This document shows positions 33,060-41,990 of a stretch of 56,976 nt of DNA, piece after piece. The stretch covers positions 1 through 56,976 of the forward strand of contig CAJUES010000020.1 of assembly GCA_910585765.1 (NCBI GenBank). Direction: 5' to 3'. The notes beneath the pieces are model-generated. The model saw nothing but the letters and a program-made list of their open reading frames with translations, was not told the origin of the DNA and searched no databases. The position numbers and the translations under genes are program-made. This DNA comes from an uncultured Lachnospiraceae bacterium (GTDB lineage Bacteria > Bacillota > Clostridia > Lachnospirales > Lachnospiraceae). Each line of letters begins with the position of its first letter. Position 1 is the first letter of the stretch.

Positions 33060-34019
33060 TCACATTTGTTTTGCCTCCACAGCTTTTCTGAACAGATGAA
33101 ACTCCTTCTTGGCTTTCGGCTCTCCCTTTTCCAGGGCGTTTGGAAATTCGATCGTCTTCTCCTTCTGTTTCTCCCTGACCTTATCTCTGGCTTTCTCCCT
33201 GTTCTTGTCTTTCCGCTTTGCCGCCTTGCCGCTGTACTGACGCAGCAGCTCATCTATGCGTTTATAGTACTCCTCGTTTCGCTGATCCTCCAGCGCGTGT
33301 CTCGTTGCCACTCTCTCCTCGTCACGCTCCTCCATCAGCCGGAACTGATAGTCGAGCTCCTTGCACAGATCTCCCTTCACGTTCTCCGTGATGCGCTCGA
33401 CCAGCTGATCCGCCATCTCCTTGTTGTTTGCCGCCACCGCGTCCTTGATCAGCTTCTGGAACAGGTACTGCAGCCGCAGCGTCTGTGCCTGTCCCGCCTC
33501 CGGCAGCCGGCTATTCTGGGAATAGTCCGGTCTGTCGTCGAGCGACCGCATTTCTTTGATCTCGATCATGTTCCTCATCTCCGTCTTGCCCTCCCCGGCT
33601 GGATGCTCCTCTCCCGCATTTGACGCATTATCAGCCGCTGTCTCGGGCTTTTTCCCAAACCGTTCATTCCATTTCAGATTCTCTGGATTTTTTATCGAAG
33701 CCATCTTTACCTCCCCTGCTTTTGAAATCTTCGTCAGCTGCTTTTGTGCAAATGGATTGTCTGCCCTCATGTCCTTCTCGCCTCCATCATCACTATGTAT
33801 CTGATCCAATATCGTCTTCACTGCTTTTAACTGCAGCCCCTGGTCTTTCAGATCCTTGATCATGACAAACCTGTCAATATCCTCCTGTGTATAGATCCTG
33901 TGTCCCTGCTCATTGCGCCGGATCGGCAGCGCCAGTTCCTCCTCCCAGTACCTTAAAACGTGTGATTCCACATGAACTTCCTTTGCAGCCTCATTGATCA
34001 AATACTTTTCCTTTACCAC
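33060..34019 (-). CDS. MerR-type DNA-binding protein with long charged tail
   Basis: The 319-residue protein begins with a MerR winged helix (YLINEAAKEVHVESHVLRYWEEEL, then HRIYTQEDIDRFVMIKDLKDQG). The remaining 220 residues are hydrophilic, partly disordered, with a helical middle (RLQYLFQKLIKDAVAANNKEMADQLVERI) and a highly basic and acidic coil (KDKNREKARDKVREKQKEK). No ligand-binding domain is seen. The start is a GTG with AAGGAG 7 bases upstream. It follows dnaB after the dnaB terminator. The role is unknown, possibly a DNA- or RNA-associated regulator of the replication operon. Confidence 0.75.
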   Translation of the reverse strand: MVKEKYLINEAAKEVHVESHVLRYWEEELALPIRRNEQGHRIYTQEDIDRFVMIKDLKDQGLQLKAVKTILDQIHSDDGGEKDMRADNPFAQKQLTKISKAGEVKMASIKNPENLKWNERFGKKPETAADNASNAGEEHPAGEGKTEMRNMIEIKEMRSLDDRPDYSQNSRLPEAGQAQTLRLQYLFQKLIKDAVAANNKEMADQLVERITENVKGDLCKELDYQFRLMEERDEERVATRHALEDQRNEEYYKRIDELLRQYSGKAAKRKDKNREKARDKVREKQKEKTIEFPNALEKGEPKAKKEFHLFRKAVEAKQM

Positions 34020-34074
34020 ATTAAAACTCCTTTCTTGTCATTTATGATATCATTTTGTCGATTCTATATAGAAA

Positions 34075-34102
34075 AAGAGGACCGGCTCTCACCCTGTCCT
34101 CT
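34075..34102 (-). terminator. Terminator of the gdpP-rplI-dnaB operon
   Basis: AAGAGGAC (34075-34082) pairs with GTCCTCTT (34095-34102); on the minus strand a TTTTTC run follows, 13 bases after the dnaB stop. Confidence 0.75.
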
Positions 34103-34114
34103 TCTGTAATATGA

Positions 34115-35452
34115 TTATTTCGCTAAATTGGCAAATTGCGTGTAATCCGGCAGCCACGCCAGATTGATCGTGCCGATCGCACCGTTCCTCTGCTTCGCGA
34201 TAATGATCTCTGCCACATTTTTCAGCTCTGTGTCCTTGTTGTAGTAATCGTCGCGGTAGATGAACATGACCACGTCGGCGTCCTGCTCGATCGCGCCAGA
34301 CTCTCTCAGATCGGAGAGCATCGGTCTGTGGTCCGGTCTCTGCTCCACGGCGCGCGACAGCTGGGAAAGCGCTATCACAGGCACATGGAGCTCGCGCGCC
34401 AGCGCCTTGAGCGATCTCGATATGTCCGAGATCTCCTGCTGCCTCGACTCGTTCTTCCCCGAACCCGTCATCAGCTGCAGATAGTCGATAATGATCATCT
34501 GCAGGTCGTACTCGAGCTTGAACTTCCTGCACTTGGATCGCAGCTCGCCGATGCTGATGCCCGGCGTATCGTCGATCAGAAGCCCGGATCTTCCGATCAC
34601 GTCGGCGCTCTCGATCAGGCGCTCCCACTCATCGTCCTTCATATTTCCTGTCCTGATCGCCTGAGAGTTCACCTTGGACTCCAGCGACAGCAGACGGTTG
34701 ACCAGCTGCTCCTTGGACATCTCCAGGGAGAAGATCGCGACGGACTTGCTTTCGTGAAACGCCACATGCTGCGCGATGTTCAGCACAAACGCCGTCTTCC
34801 CCATCGAGGGGCGCGCCGCGATCAGTATCAGATCGGAGGGCTGCATTCCCGCCGTCTTGTAGTCCAGATCGAGAAATCCCGTCGCGATCCCGGTCACTGC
34901 CCCCTTGTTCTTCGACGCCTCCTCGATCAGGTTCATCGCGTTCATGACGACCTGTCGGATCGGCACAAAGTCACCGCTGTTCCGCTTCTGTATGATGTCA
35001 AATATATTCTTCTCGGAAGTCTCCAGGATTGACTCAAGCGAGTCGTTCTGGGCGTAGCAGCTGTTTGCGATCTCCTCGTTGACGCGGATCAGCTTCCGCA
35101 GGACCGCCTTCTCCGCCACAATGTTCGCATAGTGCTTGATGTTCGCCGACGTCGGCACCGCCCCCATGACATCCTTTATGTACTCGAGGCTGTATATCTC
35201 GGGCGGTGTGCCCTTCTCTTTCAGCCGCTCCTGCAGTGTCACCAGGTCGACTGGCTTTCCCTCGTCGTTGAGCTCCACCATCGCGTCAAAGAGGATCCCG
35301 TACTGCTTTCCGTAAAAATCATCACCGGTGATCTGCTCGCCCGCTACAGTGATTGCCTCCTTATCCATCAGCATGGAGCCGATAACTGACTGCTCCGCCT
35401 CGATACTGTGAGGCAGAACTCTCTTCAAAACTGCCTCATCCATTTCCGGCAT
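34115..35452 (-). CDS. dnaB: Replicative DNA helicase
   Basis: The 445-residue hexameric helicase unwinds DNA at the replication fork. An N-terminal domain (VLPHSIEAEQSVIGSMLMD) precedes the RecA-like core with Walker A ARPSMGKTAF (about residues 209-218), Walker B MIIIDYLQLM and the ending GTINLAWLPDYTQFANL. Length is typical. It is located downstream of rplI and gdpP, the usual Firmicutes order. GGGGACACAGATCACA lies before the ATG. No intein or other insertion is seen. Confidence 0.97.
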   Translation of the reverse strand: MPEMDEAVLKRVLPHSIEAEQSVIGSMLMDKEAITVAGEQITGDDFYGKQYGILFDAMVELNDEGKPVDLVTLQERLKEKGTPPEIYSLEYIKDVMGAVPTSANIKHYANIVAEKAVLRKLIRVNEEIANSCYAQNDSLESILETSEKNIFDIIQKRNSGDFVPIRQVVMNAMNLIEEASKNKGAVTGIATGFLDLDYKTAGMQPSDLILIAARPSMGKTAFVLNIAQHVAFHESKSVAIFSLEMSKEQLVNRLLSLESKVNSQAIRTGNMKDDEWERLIESADVIGRSGLLIDDTPGISIGELRSKCRKFKLEYDLQMIIIDYLQLMTGSGKNESRQQEISDISRSLKALARELHVPVIALSQLSRAVEQRPDHRPMLSDLRESGAIEQDADVVMFIYRDDYYNKDTELKNVAEIIIAKQRNGAIGTINLAWLPDYTQFANLAK

Positions 35453-35518
35453 TGTGATCTGTGTCCCCTTTCAGACGCATAGAACATACGTCTTCAGCAT
35501 CTTTTTATCTCCTGTACC

Positions 35519-35965
35519 TTATTTTGTCTCCACATGCACCCTCAGCTTTGCGGACACCTGCGGATGCAGTTTGACCGTAACTTCATGGGTTCCAGCCGCC
35601 TTGATCGCCTCGCCAAGCTGTATCTTCTTCTTGTCGATCGCCTTGCCGTACTGGTCTTCCACTGCCTTTGCGATCTCCTTTGAGGACACGGAACCGAACG
35701 TCTTTCCGCCCTCGCCGCCCTTGATCTCCATGCGGACCGTCATCTGCTCAAGCTCCGCAGCCAAAGCCTGTGCTGCCGCAAGCTGCTCCCTCGCGATCTT
35801 CTCCTCGTTCTGTTTCTGCAGCTTGAGGGTATTCTTGTTGGCATCGGTCGCCTCGACCCCCAGCTTCTTCGGAATGATAAAATTCTTGGCATAGCCTTCC
35901 TTGATCTCTACCAGATCCCCTTTTTTTCCGACGGATTTCACATCCTCCAGCAATATTATCTTCAT
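35519..35965 (-). CDS. rplI: 50S ribosomal protein L9
   Basis: The 148-residue protein starts MKIILLEDVKSVGKKGDLVEIKEGYAKNF-like, the conserved rRNA-binding N-terminal domain with the L9 signature around residues 13-40. A long connecting helix (KLQKQNEEKIAREQLAAAQALAAELEQ) and a C-terminal domain follow. It lies 97 bases downstream of gdpP and 66 upstream of dnaB in the same operon. AAAGGAT precedes the ATG. Confidence 0.97.
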   Translation of the reverse strand: MKIILLEDVKSVGKKGDLVEIKEGYAKNFIIPKKLGVEATDANKNTLKLQKQNEEKIAREQLAAAQALAAELEQMTVRMEIKGGEGGKTFGSVSSKEIAKAVEDQYGKAIDKKKIQLGEAIKAAGTHEVTVKLHPQVSAKLRVHVETK

Positions 35966-36061
35966 ATTTGTTTTATCCTTTCTATATCGTAACTACTCCT
36001 CTTATTCGCAGCTGTTCCTCTTATTCGCAGCTGTATCGCGGCTGTTCCGCCTGCCGCTTCC

Positions 36062-38104
36062 CTACAGGGCACCCTCCTCGAGCATCTGGTTCAGCGTCTC
36101 CTTCACGACGAAGACCGCCCGCTCCGGCGTGGTGTCCGTCAGCTGCGCGCCCGCTATGTTCATGTGCCCGCCGCCGCCGAGCCGCTCCATGATGATCTGT
36201 ACATTGACCTCGTCGATCGATCTCGCGGATATATATATCTTGCCGTTGTATTCTGTCACCACAAAACTCGCCTTGATGCCGTTGATGCCCAGCAGCTCAT
36301 TGGCAGCCTGCGCGCCGATCTCTGTCGGGCTGTCAAGCCCCTCCGACGGGCAGATTCCCATCGCATAGGCATTCTTGTAGATCTCAGCGTTCCGCACGGC
36401 CTCAGCCTTTGCCTTGTACTCCCTTGCGCCATCCCGGAACATCTTCCGCACTCTCGTCACGTCGGCGCCGCACCGCCTGAGAAACGCCGCCGCCTCAAAA
36501 GTCCTGACGCCCGTCTTTGCCGTAAAATTGTTGGTGTCAACCATAATGCCGGAATACATGCAGTCCGCCTCGTTGCTGCGCACCTTGACCGTGCCGGCTA
36601 TATACTGCACGACCTCAGCCACCATCTCGCACGTGCTCGACGCGTACGGCTCCACGTAGGAGAGCGTGGCGTTCTCTATGACTTCCGATCCCTGCCTGTG
36701 ATGGTCCAGAACCACCACGGTCCTGCAGCTCCTGATCAGGTCCGGGCACTCCGTGATGCTCGGCTTGTTGACATCCACAACGACCAGCACCGTGCTGCTG
36801 TCCTCGATCTCGAGCGCCTCCGTGCTCCCTATGATAAAATCGTCCTCGTAGATGTTGCTGTCCCGGAAAAGCTCCACGAGCGGCTTCACCGAGGTCGTGA
36901 TATCGTTGATCACTATGTGTGTTTTCCTGCCGAGCGCCCTTGCGATACAGCTGATTCCCACCGCTGCCCCGAACGCGTCCGCATCCGCCAGCCGGTGTCC
37001 CATGATCAGCACTTTGTCCTTGCTCGTGATGATCTCCTGCAGGGCGTTTGCCTTCACGCGCGCCTTCACGCGCGTATTCTTCTCGATCTGCTGGCTCTTT
37101 CCGCCGTAGTAGACGATCGAGTCGGGCGATTTGACCACCGCCTGATCGCCTCCGCGCCCCAGCGCCAGGTCGATCGCAGTGCGCGCAAACTCGGCGTTCT
37201 GCACATATGTAGGCGCATCGACGCCGACGCCGATGCTGACTGTCACCGCCATCTCATTTCCGATGTTCACGGTCTTGACGTCCTCTAAGAGCTCAAAGCG
37301 CGATTCCTTGAGATTCATCAGTGCCTTTTTGCGCATGATGACCAGATACTTGTCCTTCTCCGTCTTGCGCGCGATACCGTCGATCGATGCGATGTGCTTG
37401 TTGATCTTTCTGTCGATCAGCGCCATCAGCAGCGACCGTCTGACCTCCTCCACGCTCTCGAGCGCCTCGTCGTAATTGTCGATGTAGATCATGCCCACCG
37501 CGAGACTCTGCTCGTCCTGGTCGCGGAGTGCGCGTTTCAGCGCTGTCTCGTCAAACAGATACCCGGCGATCAGGAAATTTGCATTCCCGGCACTCTCGAT
37601 CACCTCGTTGTTGTCCATGACGTCCTTGATGGAGATCCGCTTCATCTTGAAAACATACTCGCGCTCCTCAAAGGTGATCTCTATCTCGGTATCCTGCTCA
37701 AATTCAAGCTTTTCCTTCGTGATCGAAGAAAATATCGTGGTGATCGGCTTGCGATAGCCTTTCTCCTTGTGTATCACCCGCTCAAACGCCGCATTCATCC
37801 ATATGATCCTGCCGTCATCATCCATCAGCACATGGGGAAGCGCCAGATCCCACAGCAGTGTTCTCTGGATTTGTCCGTATTGTGTTGCAAAATTGATAAA
37901 TTCATTCATAATGACGGGTCTGTTTCTATATAATAGAATAAGCATGGCGATCAAGTAGACCAACAGAAATCCTGAGACGCAGATACCTGCCATTATATCC
38001 AGAAAGTAAACGCCTACGTTTACGAATATCAACAATATGCCCAGGATCAGGGTAGTCTGAAGATACGCTTTCAGGTGTCCCTTTAATTTCACTTTTTGCT
38101 TCAT
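36062..38104 (-). CDS. gdpP: Cyclic dinucleotide phosphodiesterase, GdpP family
   Basis: This 680-residue membrane protein hydrolyses c-di-AMP. Two N-terminal spans (residues 13-57) are followed by a PAS-like domain (LLWDLALPHVLMDDDGRIIWMN), a degenerate GGDEF domain (LAVGMIYIDNYDEA to TVSIGVGVDAP, without an intact GGDEF loop), then DHH and DHHA1 domains. DHH motifs: MGHRLADADAFGAA, VVVDVNK, LDHHRQG; DHHA1: GGGGHMNIAGAQL. Degenerate GGDEF is normal for GdpP. The start at 38104 is chosen because GGGAGGTATTATACATG precedes it; the frame to 38188 has no start support. First gene of the gdpP-rplI-dnaB operon. Confidence 0.94.
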   Translation of the reverse strand: MKQKVKLKGHLKAYLQTTLILGILLIFVNVGVYFLDIMAGICVSGFLLVYLIAMLILLYRNRPVIMNEFINFATQYGQIQRTLLWDLALPHVLMDDDGRIIWMNAAFERVIHKEKGYRKPITTIFSSITKEKLEFEQDTEIEITFEEREYVFKMKRISIKDVMDNNEVIESAGNANFLIAGYLFDETALKRALRDQDEQSLAVGMIYIDNYDEALESVEEVRRSLLMALIDRKINKHIASIDGIARKTEKDKYLVIMRKKALMNLKESRFELLEDVKTVNIGNEMAVTVSIGVGVDAPTYVQNAEFARTAIDLALGRGGDQAVVKSPDSIVYYGGKSQQIEKNTRVKARVKANALQEIITSKDKVLIMGHRLADADAFGAAVGISCIARALGRKTHIVINDITTSVKPLVELFRDSNIYEDDFIIGSTEALEIEDSSTVLVVVDVNKPSITECPDLIRSCRTVVVLDHHRQGSEVIENATLSYVEPYASSTCEMVAEVVQYIAGTVKVRSNEADCMYSGIMVDTNNFTAKTGVRTFEAAAFLRRCGADVTRVRKMFRDGAREYKAKAEAVRNAEIYKNAYAMGICPSEGLDSPTEIGAQAANELLGINGIKASFVVTEYNGKIYISARSIDEVNVQIIMERLGGGGHMNIAGAQLTDTTPERAVFVVKETLNQMLEEGAL

Positions 38105-38311
38105 GTATAATACCTCCCGCAAATGGCAGCCGCCCACACCCTGCATGACTCTCATTGACAGCGGTGCAGACGACGTCCACATATGCACTCTGGGATACGA
38201 AAATAGTAATATGACTCTCTATATGCTCGTGTTCATAGATAGTATATCATTAAATAAGAAAAAGTTCCATAGCAGATTTTGTCTGTTCCGGTCACAAAGA
38301 CGGATTTCCTG

Positions 38312-39559
38312 TTATGCACCTGCCGTGACGGAAACAATATTTAACAGGATCTCCACGATCTTCTCCATGTCCTCGATGCACGCAAACTCGTTTCTGCCGT
38401 GATGCCCCTCCGATCCCGTACATATATTCGGACACAGGAGCCCGTCATACGAGAGCCTCGCACCATCTGTACCGCCACGGATCGCCGATATCTCCGGTTC
38501 CACGCCCGCCCGTTTCATAGCCTCCACCACATTGTCGACAATGTGCATCTCCTTCTCGATCATCTCTCTCATATTGCTGTAGGAGTCGGACAGCTCCACA
38601 CAGAAAGTCCCCTCACCGTACTTCCTGTTCAATGTCTCCGCGGTATTTGCAAAGACCGCCTTCCTCTCCTCGAATTTTGCCCTGTCGTGATCCCTGATAA
38701 TATACTCCGCGACAGCCTTCTCGACATTTCCCCTCATGCTGTCCACATGGTAAAAGCCCTCGTAGCCCTCCGTGTTCTCGGGGCATTCGTCCGGCAGCGC
38801 GCGCTGAAATTCATATGCGAGCTTGATGGCATTTTTCATGACATTCCTGGCATAACCCGGGTGCACGCTCTTGCCGTTGACCGTGAGCACGGCACCCGCC
38901 GCGTTGAAGCACTCGTAGCTCATGTCGCCGAGCATGCCGCCGTCCACGGTGTAGGCATAATCCGCTCCAAATCCTTTGATGTCAAAATACTCGACGCCGT
39001 TTCCGACCTCCTCGTCCGGCGTGAAGCCGATACACACCTTCCCGTGCCGGATCTCAGGGTGTGCCAGCAGATGCTCCGCCATAGCCATGATCTCGGCGAC
39101 GCCGGCCTTGTCGTCACCGCCGAGGAGCGTGCTGCCGTCCGTCACGATCAGCCCCTTGCCCTCACACTTTTTCAGCATGGGGAAGTCCGACACGCGGGTG
39201 ACAATATGCCCGTCCCGATCCAGGACGATATCGCTGCCGTCATAGTTTTCGATCACTCTCGGCGCGACATGCGCGCCGCTCACCGCCGGGGACGTGTCCA
39301 TATGCGCGATAAAACCGATCGACGGCACTTTGTCCCTGTCCGCGCCGTCCAGATTGGAAGGGATCACCGCGTAGACGTAACTGTGCTCCTCGTCATACCG
39401 CACGGCCTCCGCCCCGAGATCCGATAACTCCTGATACAGCATTTTGGCGAGATCGCGCTGTCTCTCCGTCGAGGGCACTCTCGCCGGCGGCGCTTCCTCC
39501 GACTGCGTGTCGATCTTCACATACCGCAAAAAATTCTCTATTACACTTGAATACGCCAT
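38312..39559 (-). CDS. pepT: Peptidase T (aminotripeptidase)
   Basis: The 415-residue M20 metallopeptidase releases the N-terminal residue of tripeptides in the cytoplasm. Zinc-binding motifs: IGFIAHMDTSPAVSG (His, Asp), LLGGDDKAGVAEIM (Asp), FTPDEEVGNG (catalytic Glu-Glu), and IRGGTDGARLSYDG plus EGHHGRNEF near the end. Length matches PepT (about 408). AGGAGAGATGAAGA precedes the ATG. It is monocistronic, between gdpP and rpsR. Confidence 0.96.
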   Translation of the reverse strand: MAYSSVIENFLRYVKIDTQSEEAPPARVPSTERQRDLAKMLYQELSDLGAEAVRYDEEHSYVYAVIPSNLDGADRDKVPSIGFIAHMDTSPAVSGAHVAPRVIENYDGSDIVLDRDGHIVTRVSDFPMLKKCEGKGLIVTDGSTLLGGDDKAGVAEIMAMAEHLLAHPEIRHGKVCIGFTPDEEVGNGVEYFDIKGFGADYAYTVDGGMLGDMSYECFNAAGAVLTVNGKSVHPGYARNVMKNAIKLAYEFQRALPDECPENTEGYEGFYHVDSMRGNVEKAVAEYIIRDHDRAKFEERKAVFANTAETLNRKYGEGTFCVELSDSYSNMREMIEKEMHIVDNVVEAMKRAGVEPEISAIRGGTDGARLSYDGLLCPNICTGSEGHHGRNEFACIEDMEKIVEILLNIVSVTAGA

Positions 39560-39631
39560 TCTTCATCTCTCCTTTGACCTTGATACATTTTATAGTATAC
39601 CACGTTTTTCCAAAAAAAGAAAACAAAAAAA

Positions 39632-39664
39632 GAACCAACAAACCGCTAATCGGTTCATTGGTTC
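39632..39664 (-). terminator. Terminator of the rpsF-ssb-rpsR operon
   Basis: GAACCAACAAACCG (39632-39645) pairs with CGGTTCATTGGTTC (39651-39664) with two mismatches; the minus-strand stem is followed by TTTTTTTG, 7 bases past the rpsR stop. Confidence 0.8.
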
Positions 39665-39671
39665 CTCATAC

Positions 39672-39935
39672 TTAATCGATCGTGTACGGCATCAGTGCCA
39701 CATGACGTGCCCTCTTGATCGCCACCGTGAGCGCTCTCTGATGCTTTGCGCAGTTTCCTGTGATACGTCTGGGAAGGATCTTGCCTCTCTCAGACACATA
39801 TCTCTTTAACTTCGCCGTGTCCTTGTAATCGATCACATTGTCCTTGCCGCAAAATACGCAAACTTTTTTTCTTCTACGGATTCCGCCTCTTCTCTTCATT
39901 GGAGAATCAGCTTTTTCAGTTTTATTAAAAGCCAT
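39672..39935 (-). CDS. rpsR: 30S ribosomal protein S18
   Basis: The 87-residue protein has the S18 pattern: basic N-terminus KRRGGIRRRKKVCVFC, IDYKDTAKLKRYVSERGKI, RRITGNCAKHQRALTVAIKRAR. The CxxC with later Cys and His suggests the zinc-binding form. It follows ssb by 57 bases. Confidence 0.97.
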   Translation of the reverse strand: MAFNKTEKADSPMKRRGGIRRRKKVCVFCGKDNVIDYKDTAKLKRYVSERGKILPRRITGNCAKHQRALTVAIKRARHVALMPYTID

Positions 39936-39992
39936 GATAAAGCCCCCTATTCTTTCAAACTCAAAACAAACTCAAAACGTTAAAAACAGATC

Positions 39993-40475
39993 TTAGTTAA
40001 ACGGCAACTCCTCATCGATCCCGTCCGGAATGTTCATGAAGCCGTCACCTGCTGCCATCGGCGCTGCCGGCTGGCTTGCCCCGCCGCCGAAGCCGCCCCC
40101 GTAACTGTTATTTCCATAACCGCCGTCGGATCCGCCGCCGCTGTTCTTGCTCTCGGCAAATTCCTGGTCATCAACAATGACTTCTGTGGTATAAACTTTT
40201 ACACCGTCTTTATTGGTGTAGCTTCCGGTCTGGATCCTCCCGGACACGGCGATCTTCGTCCCCTTGCGGAAATAACGCTCCGCAAACTCGCCCGCTTTGT
40301 TAAAAGCGACACACGGAATGAAGTCTGCTGTGTTCTCATCGTTGTTCCCGCCGCCGCGGCTATACCGCCTGTCCACGGCGAGTGTGTACCTCGCGATCGC
40401 CATCTGGTTCTCACCCTGTGTGTATCTCACCTCAGGATCCCTTGTCAAACGTCCCATTAAAATCACTTTATTCAT
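39993..40475 (-). CDS. ssb: Single-stranded DNA-binding protein
   Basis: The 160-residue protein starts MNKVILMGRLTRDPEVRYTQ, the conserved OB fold, and has a Gly/Asn-rich linker followed by an acidic tip DGIDEELPFN that recruits partner proteins. It lies between rpsF and rpsR, the conserved arrangement in Firmicutes. Confidence 0.97.
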   Translation of the reverse strand: MNKVILMGRLTRDPEVRYTQGENQMAIARYTLAVDRRYSRGGGNNDENTADFIPCVAFNKAGEFAERYFRKGTKIAVSGRIQTGSYTNKDGVKVYTTEVIVDDQEFAESKNSGGGSDGGYGNNSYGGGFGGGASQPAAPMAAGDGFMNIPDGIDEELPFN

Positions 40476-40534
40476 ATATAAAAGTTCTCCACTGTACGCC
40501 CTGTCCTCTGTCTCCCATGATACAGGCGCGCATT

Positions 40535-40825
40535 CTATTTCTCGTCCTGTCTAACGCACAAATATCTGACAACGTTCTCCATGAGACGGATCCTTGACTC
40601 GATCTCTGCCGGAACGGTTGCCTCGCCATCAAACTGAATGAAATAATAGAAAGCTTCCCTCATCTTGCGCACTTCGTAAGCAAGTCTCTTCTTGCCCCAC
40701 TCATCTACGTTCGTGATCGTGCCGCCATGCTTTGTGATCATGTTTTTCACCTTCTCGATGGCAGCTGCTCTCTCATCGTCCTCAAGCTTTGCGCTGACAA
40801 CAACGGCTAATTCATACTTGTTCAT
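40535..40825 (-). CDS. rpsF: 30S ribosomal protein S6
   Basis: The 96-residue protein begins MNKYELAVVVSAKLEDDERA and contains WGKKRLAYEVRKMREAFYYF, typical of S6. First gene of the rpsF-ssb-rpsR operon; AAGGAGGTAACAAA precedes the ATG. Confidence 0.97.
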   Translation of the reverse strand: MNKYELAVVVSAKLEDDERAAAIEKVKNMITKHGGTITNVDEWGKKRLAYEVRKMREAFYYFIQFDGEATVPAEIESRIRLMENVVRYLCVRQDEK

Positions 40826-40949
40826 TTTGTTACCTCCTTTTGGTCTCTGGCCTCTTCCCTGAGAAGAAGCAAGGATTTATATATCACAATGGTTTATGAT
40901 ACTATATTTTTCCTGTTTTTGCAAGTCATTTTCGCAAACTTATCGGCTT

Positions 40950-41141
40950 TTATCCCGATTTTTTTCGCAAACCCTTTGTGCCCTTCTCGACCTGGCGCCG
41001 GGGGAGCATGACCTGATGCCCGCATCCTGCACATTTCAATCTGAAATCCGCGCCCACGCGCAGGATCTCCCACTCCGGGCTCCCGCAGGGGTGCGGCTTC
41101 TTCAATTTGACGATATCGCCAACCTCATATTCAAATCCCAC
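40950..41141 (-). CDS. DUF951 protein
   Basis: This 63-residue protein matches the DUF951 family: VGDIVKLKKPHPCGSPEWEILRVGADFRLKCAGCGHQVMLPRRQ-like order, with a CGxxxW segment and a CxxC pair that may bind zinc. The family is widespread in Firmicutes and of unknown role. It lies 42 bases downstream of the sirtuin gene and could share its transcript. Confidence 0.88.
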   Translation of the reverse strand: MGFEYEVGDIVKLKKPHPCGSPEWEILRVGADFRLKCAGCGHQVMLPRRQVEKGTKGLRKKSG

Positions 41142-41183
41142 AAACCCGACTTCCTTTCTTCCTGATCCCGTCTCAGCGCCTGC

Positions 41184-41912
41184 CTATCCGTGCAGATCGA
41201 TCTGCGAGAACACCTCGCCGATACTCCCGGTGATGACCAGATCCGCCTTGGTGTCCCGCTGCGTCGGCGTCCTGTTGATCAGCACGAGCCTGTTCCCCTG
41301 GTAATAGTCGATCAGCCCCGCCGCCGGGTACACCGCGAGAGAAGTGCCGCCGATGATCAGCATATCCGCCTCGCTGATGACGCGCACCGCCTCCTGCAGG
41401 GTGTTCTGGTCAAGCCCTTCCTCATACAGTACCACATCGGGCTTGATTCTGCCCCCGCACGCGCACACGGGAACACCAGTACTATTTACAATCTCCTCCA
41501 CCGCGTGGAAGCTGTGGCACTTTTCACAGTAGTTGCGCAGGACGCTGCCGTGGAGTTCCAGCACTTTCCTGCTCCCCGCCGCCTGGTGCAGACCGTCGAT
41601 ATTCTGCGTCACGACCGCGGAGAGCTTCCCCAGCACCTCGAGCTTTGCCAGCGCCTGGTGAGCAGTGTTTGGCTTCGCGTCCAGACACAGCATCTTATCG
41701 CGGTAGAACCGGAAAAACTCCTCCGGCCGCCTCACATAGAATGTATGGCTCAGTATCGTCTCCGGCGGATAGTCGTACTTCTGGTTATAGAGTCCGTCCA
41801 CGCTCCGAAAATCGGGGATCCCGCTCTCGGTGGACACGCCCGCTCCCCCAAAAAAGACGATCCTGCTGCTCTCATCGATCATCTGCTGCAATGTTTCGGT
41901 CTCCCTGCCCAT
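41184..41912 (-). CDS. Sir2-family NAD-dependent protein deacylase
   Basis: This 242-residue sirtuin removes acyl groups from lysines using NAD. Motifs: FFGGAGVSTESGIPDFRS (NAD binding), VVTQNIDGLHQAAG (catalytic His in ELHGS), zinc cysteines CEKC and CACGG, IIGGTSLAVYPAAGL. Length is typical of bacterial CobB proteins. The start at 41912 follows AAAGGAG. The order sirtuin then DUF951 suggests a small operon. Confidence 0.94.
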   Translation of the reverse strand: MGRETETLQQMIDESSRIVFFGGAGVSTESGIPDFRSVDGLYNQKYDYPPETILSHTFYVRRPEEFFRFYRDKMLCLDAKPNTAHQALAKLEVLGKLSAVVTQNIDGLHQAAGSRKVLELHGSVLRNYCEKCHSFHAVEEIVNSTGVPVCACGGRIKPDVVLYEEGLDQNTLQEAVRVISEADMLIIGGTSLAVYPAAGLIDYYQGNRLVLINRTPTQRDTKADLVITGSIGEVFSQIDLHG

Positions 41913-41990
41913 ATTGATCCACTCCTTTTCCTATATTTTATTTCTGTATCTTTATTCATGACAATTTTCCGGACGCGCCGCCTTGTTTCT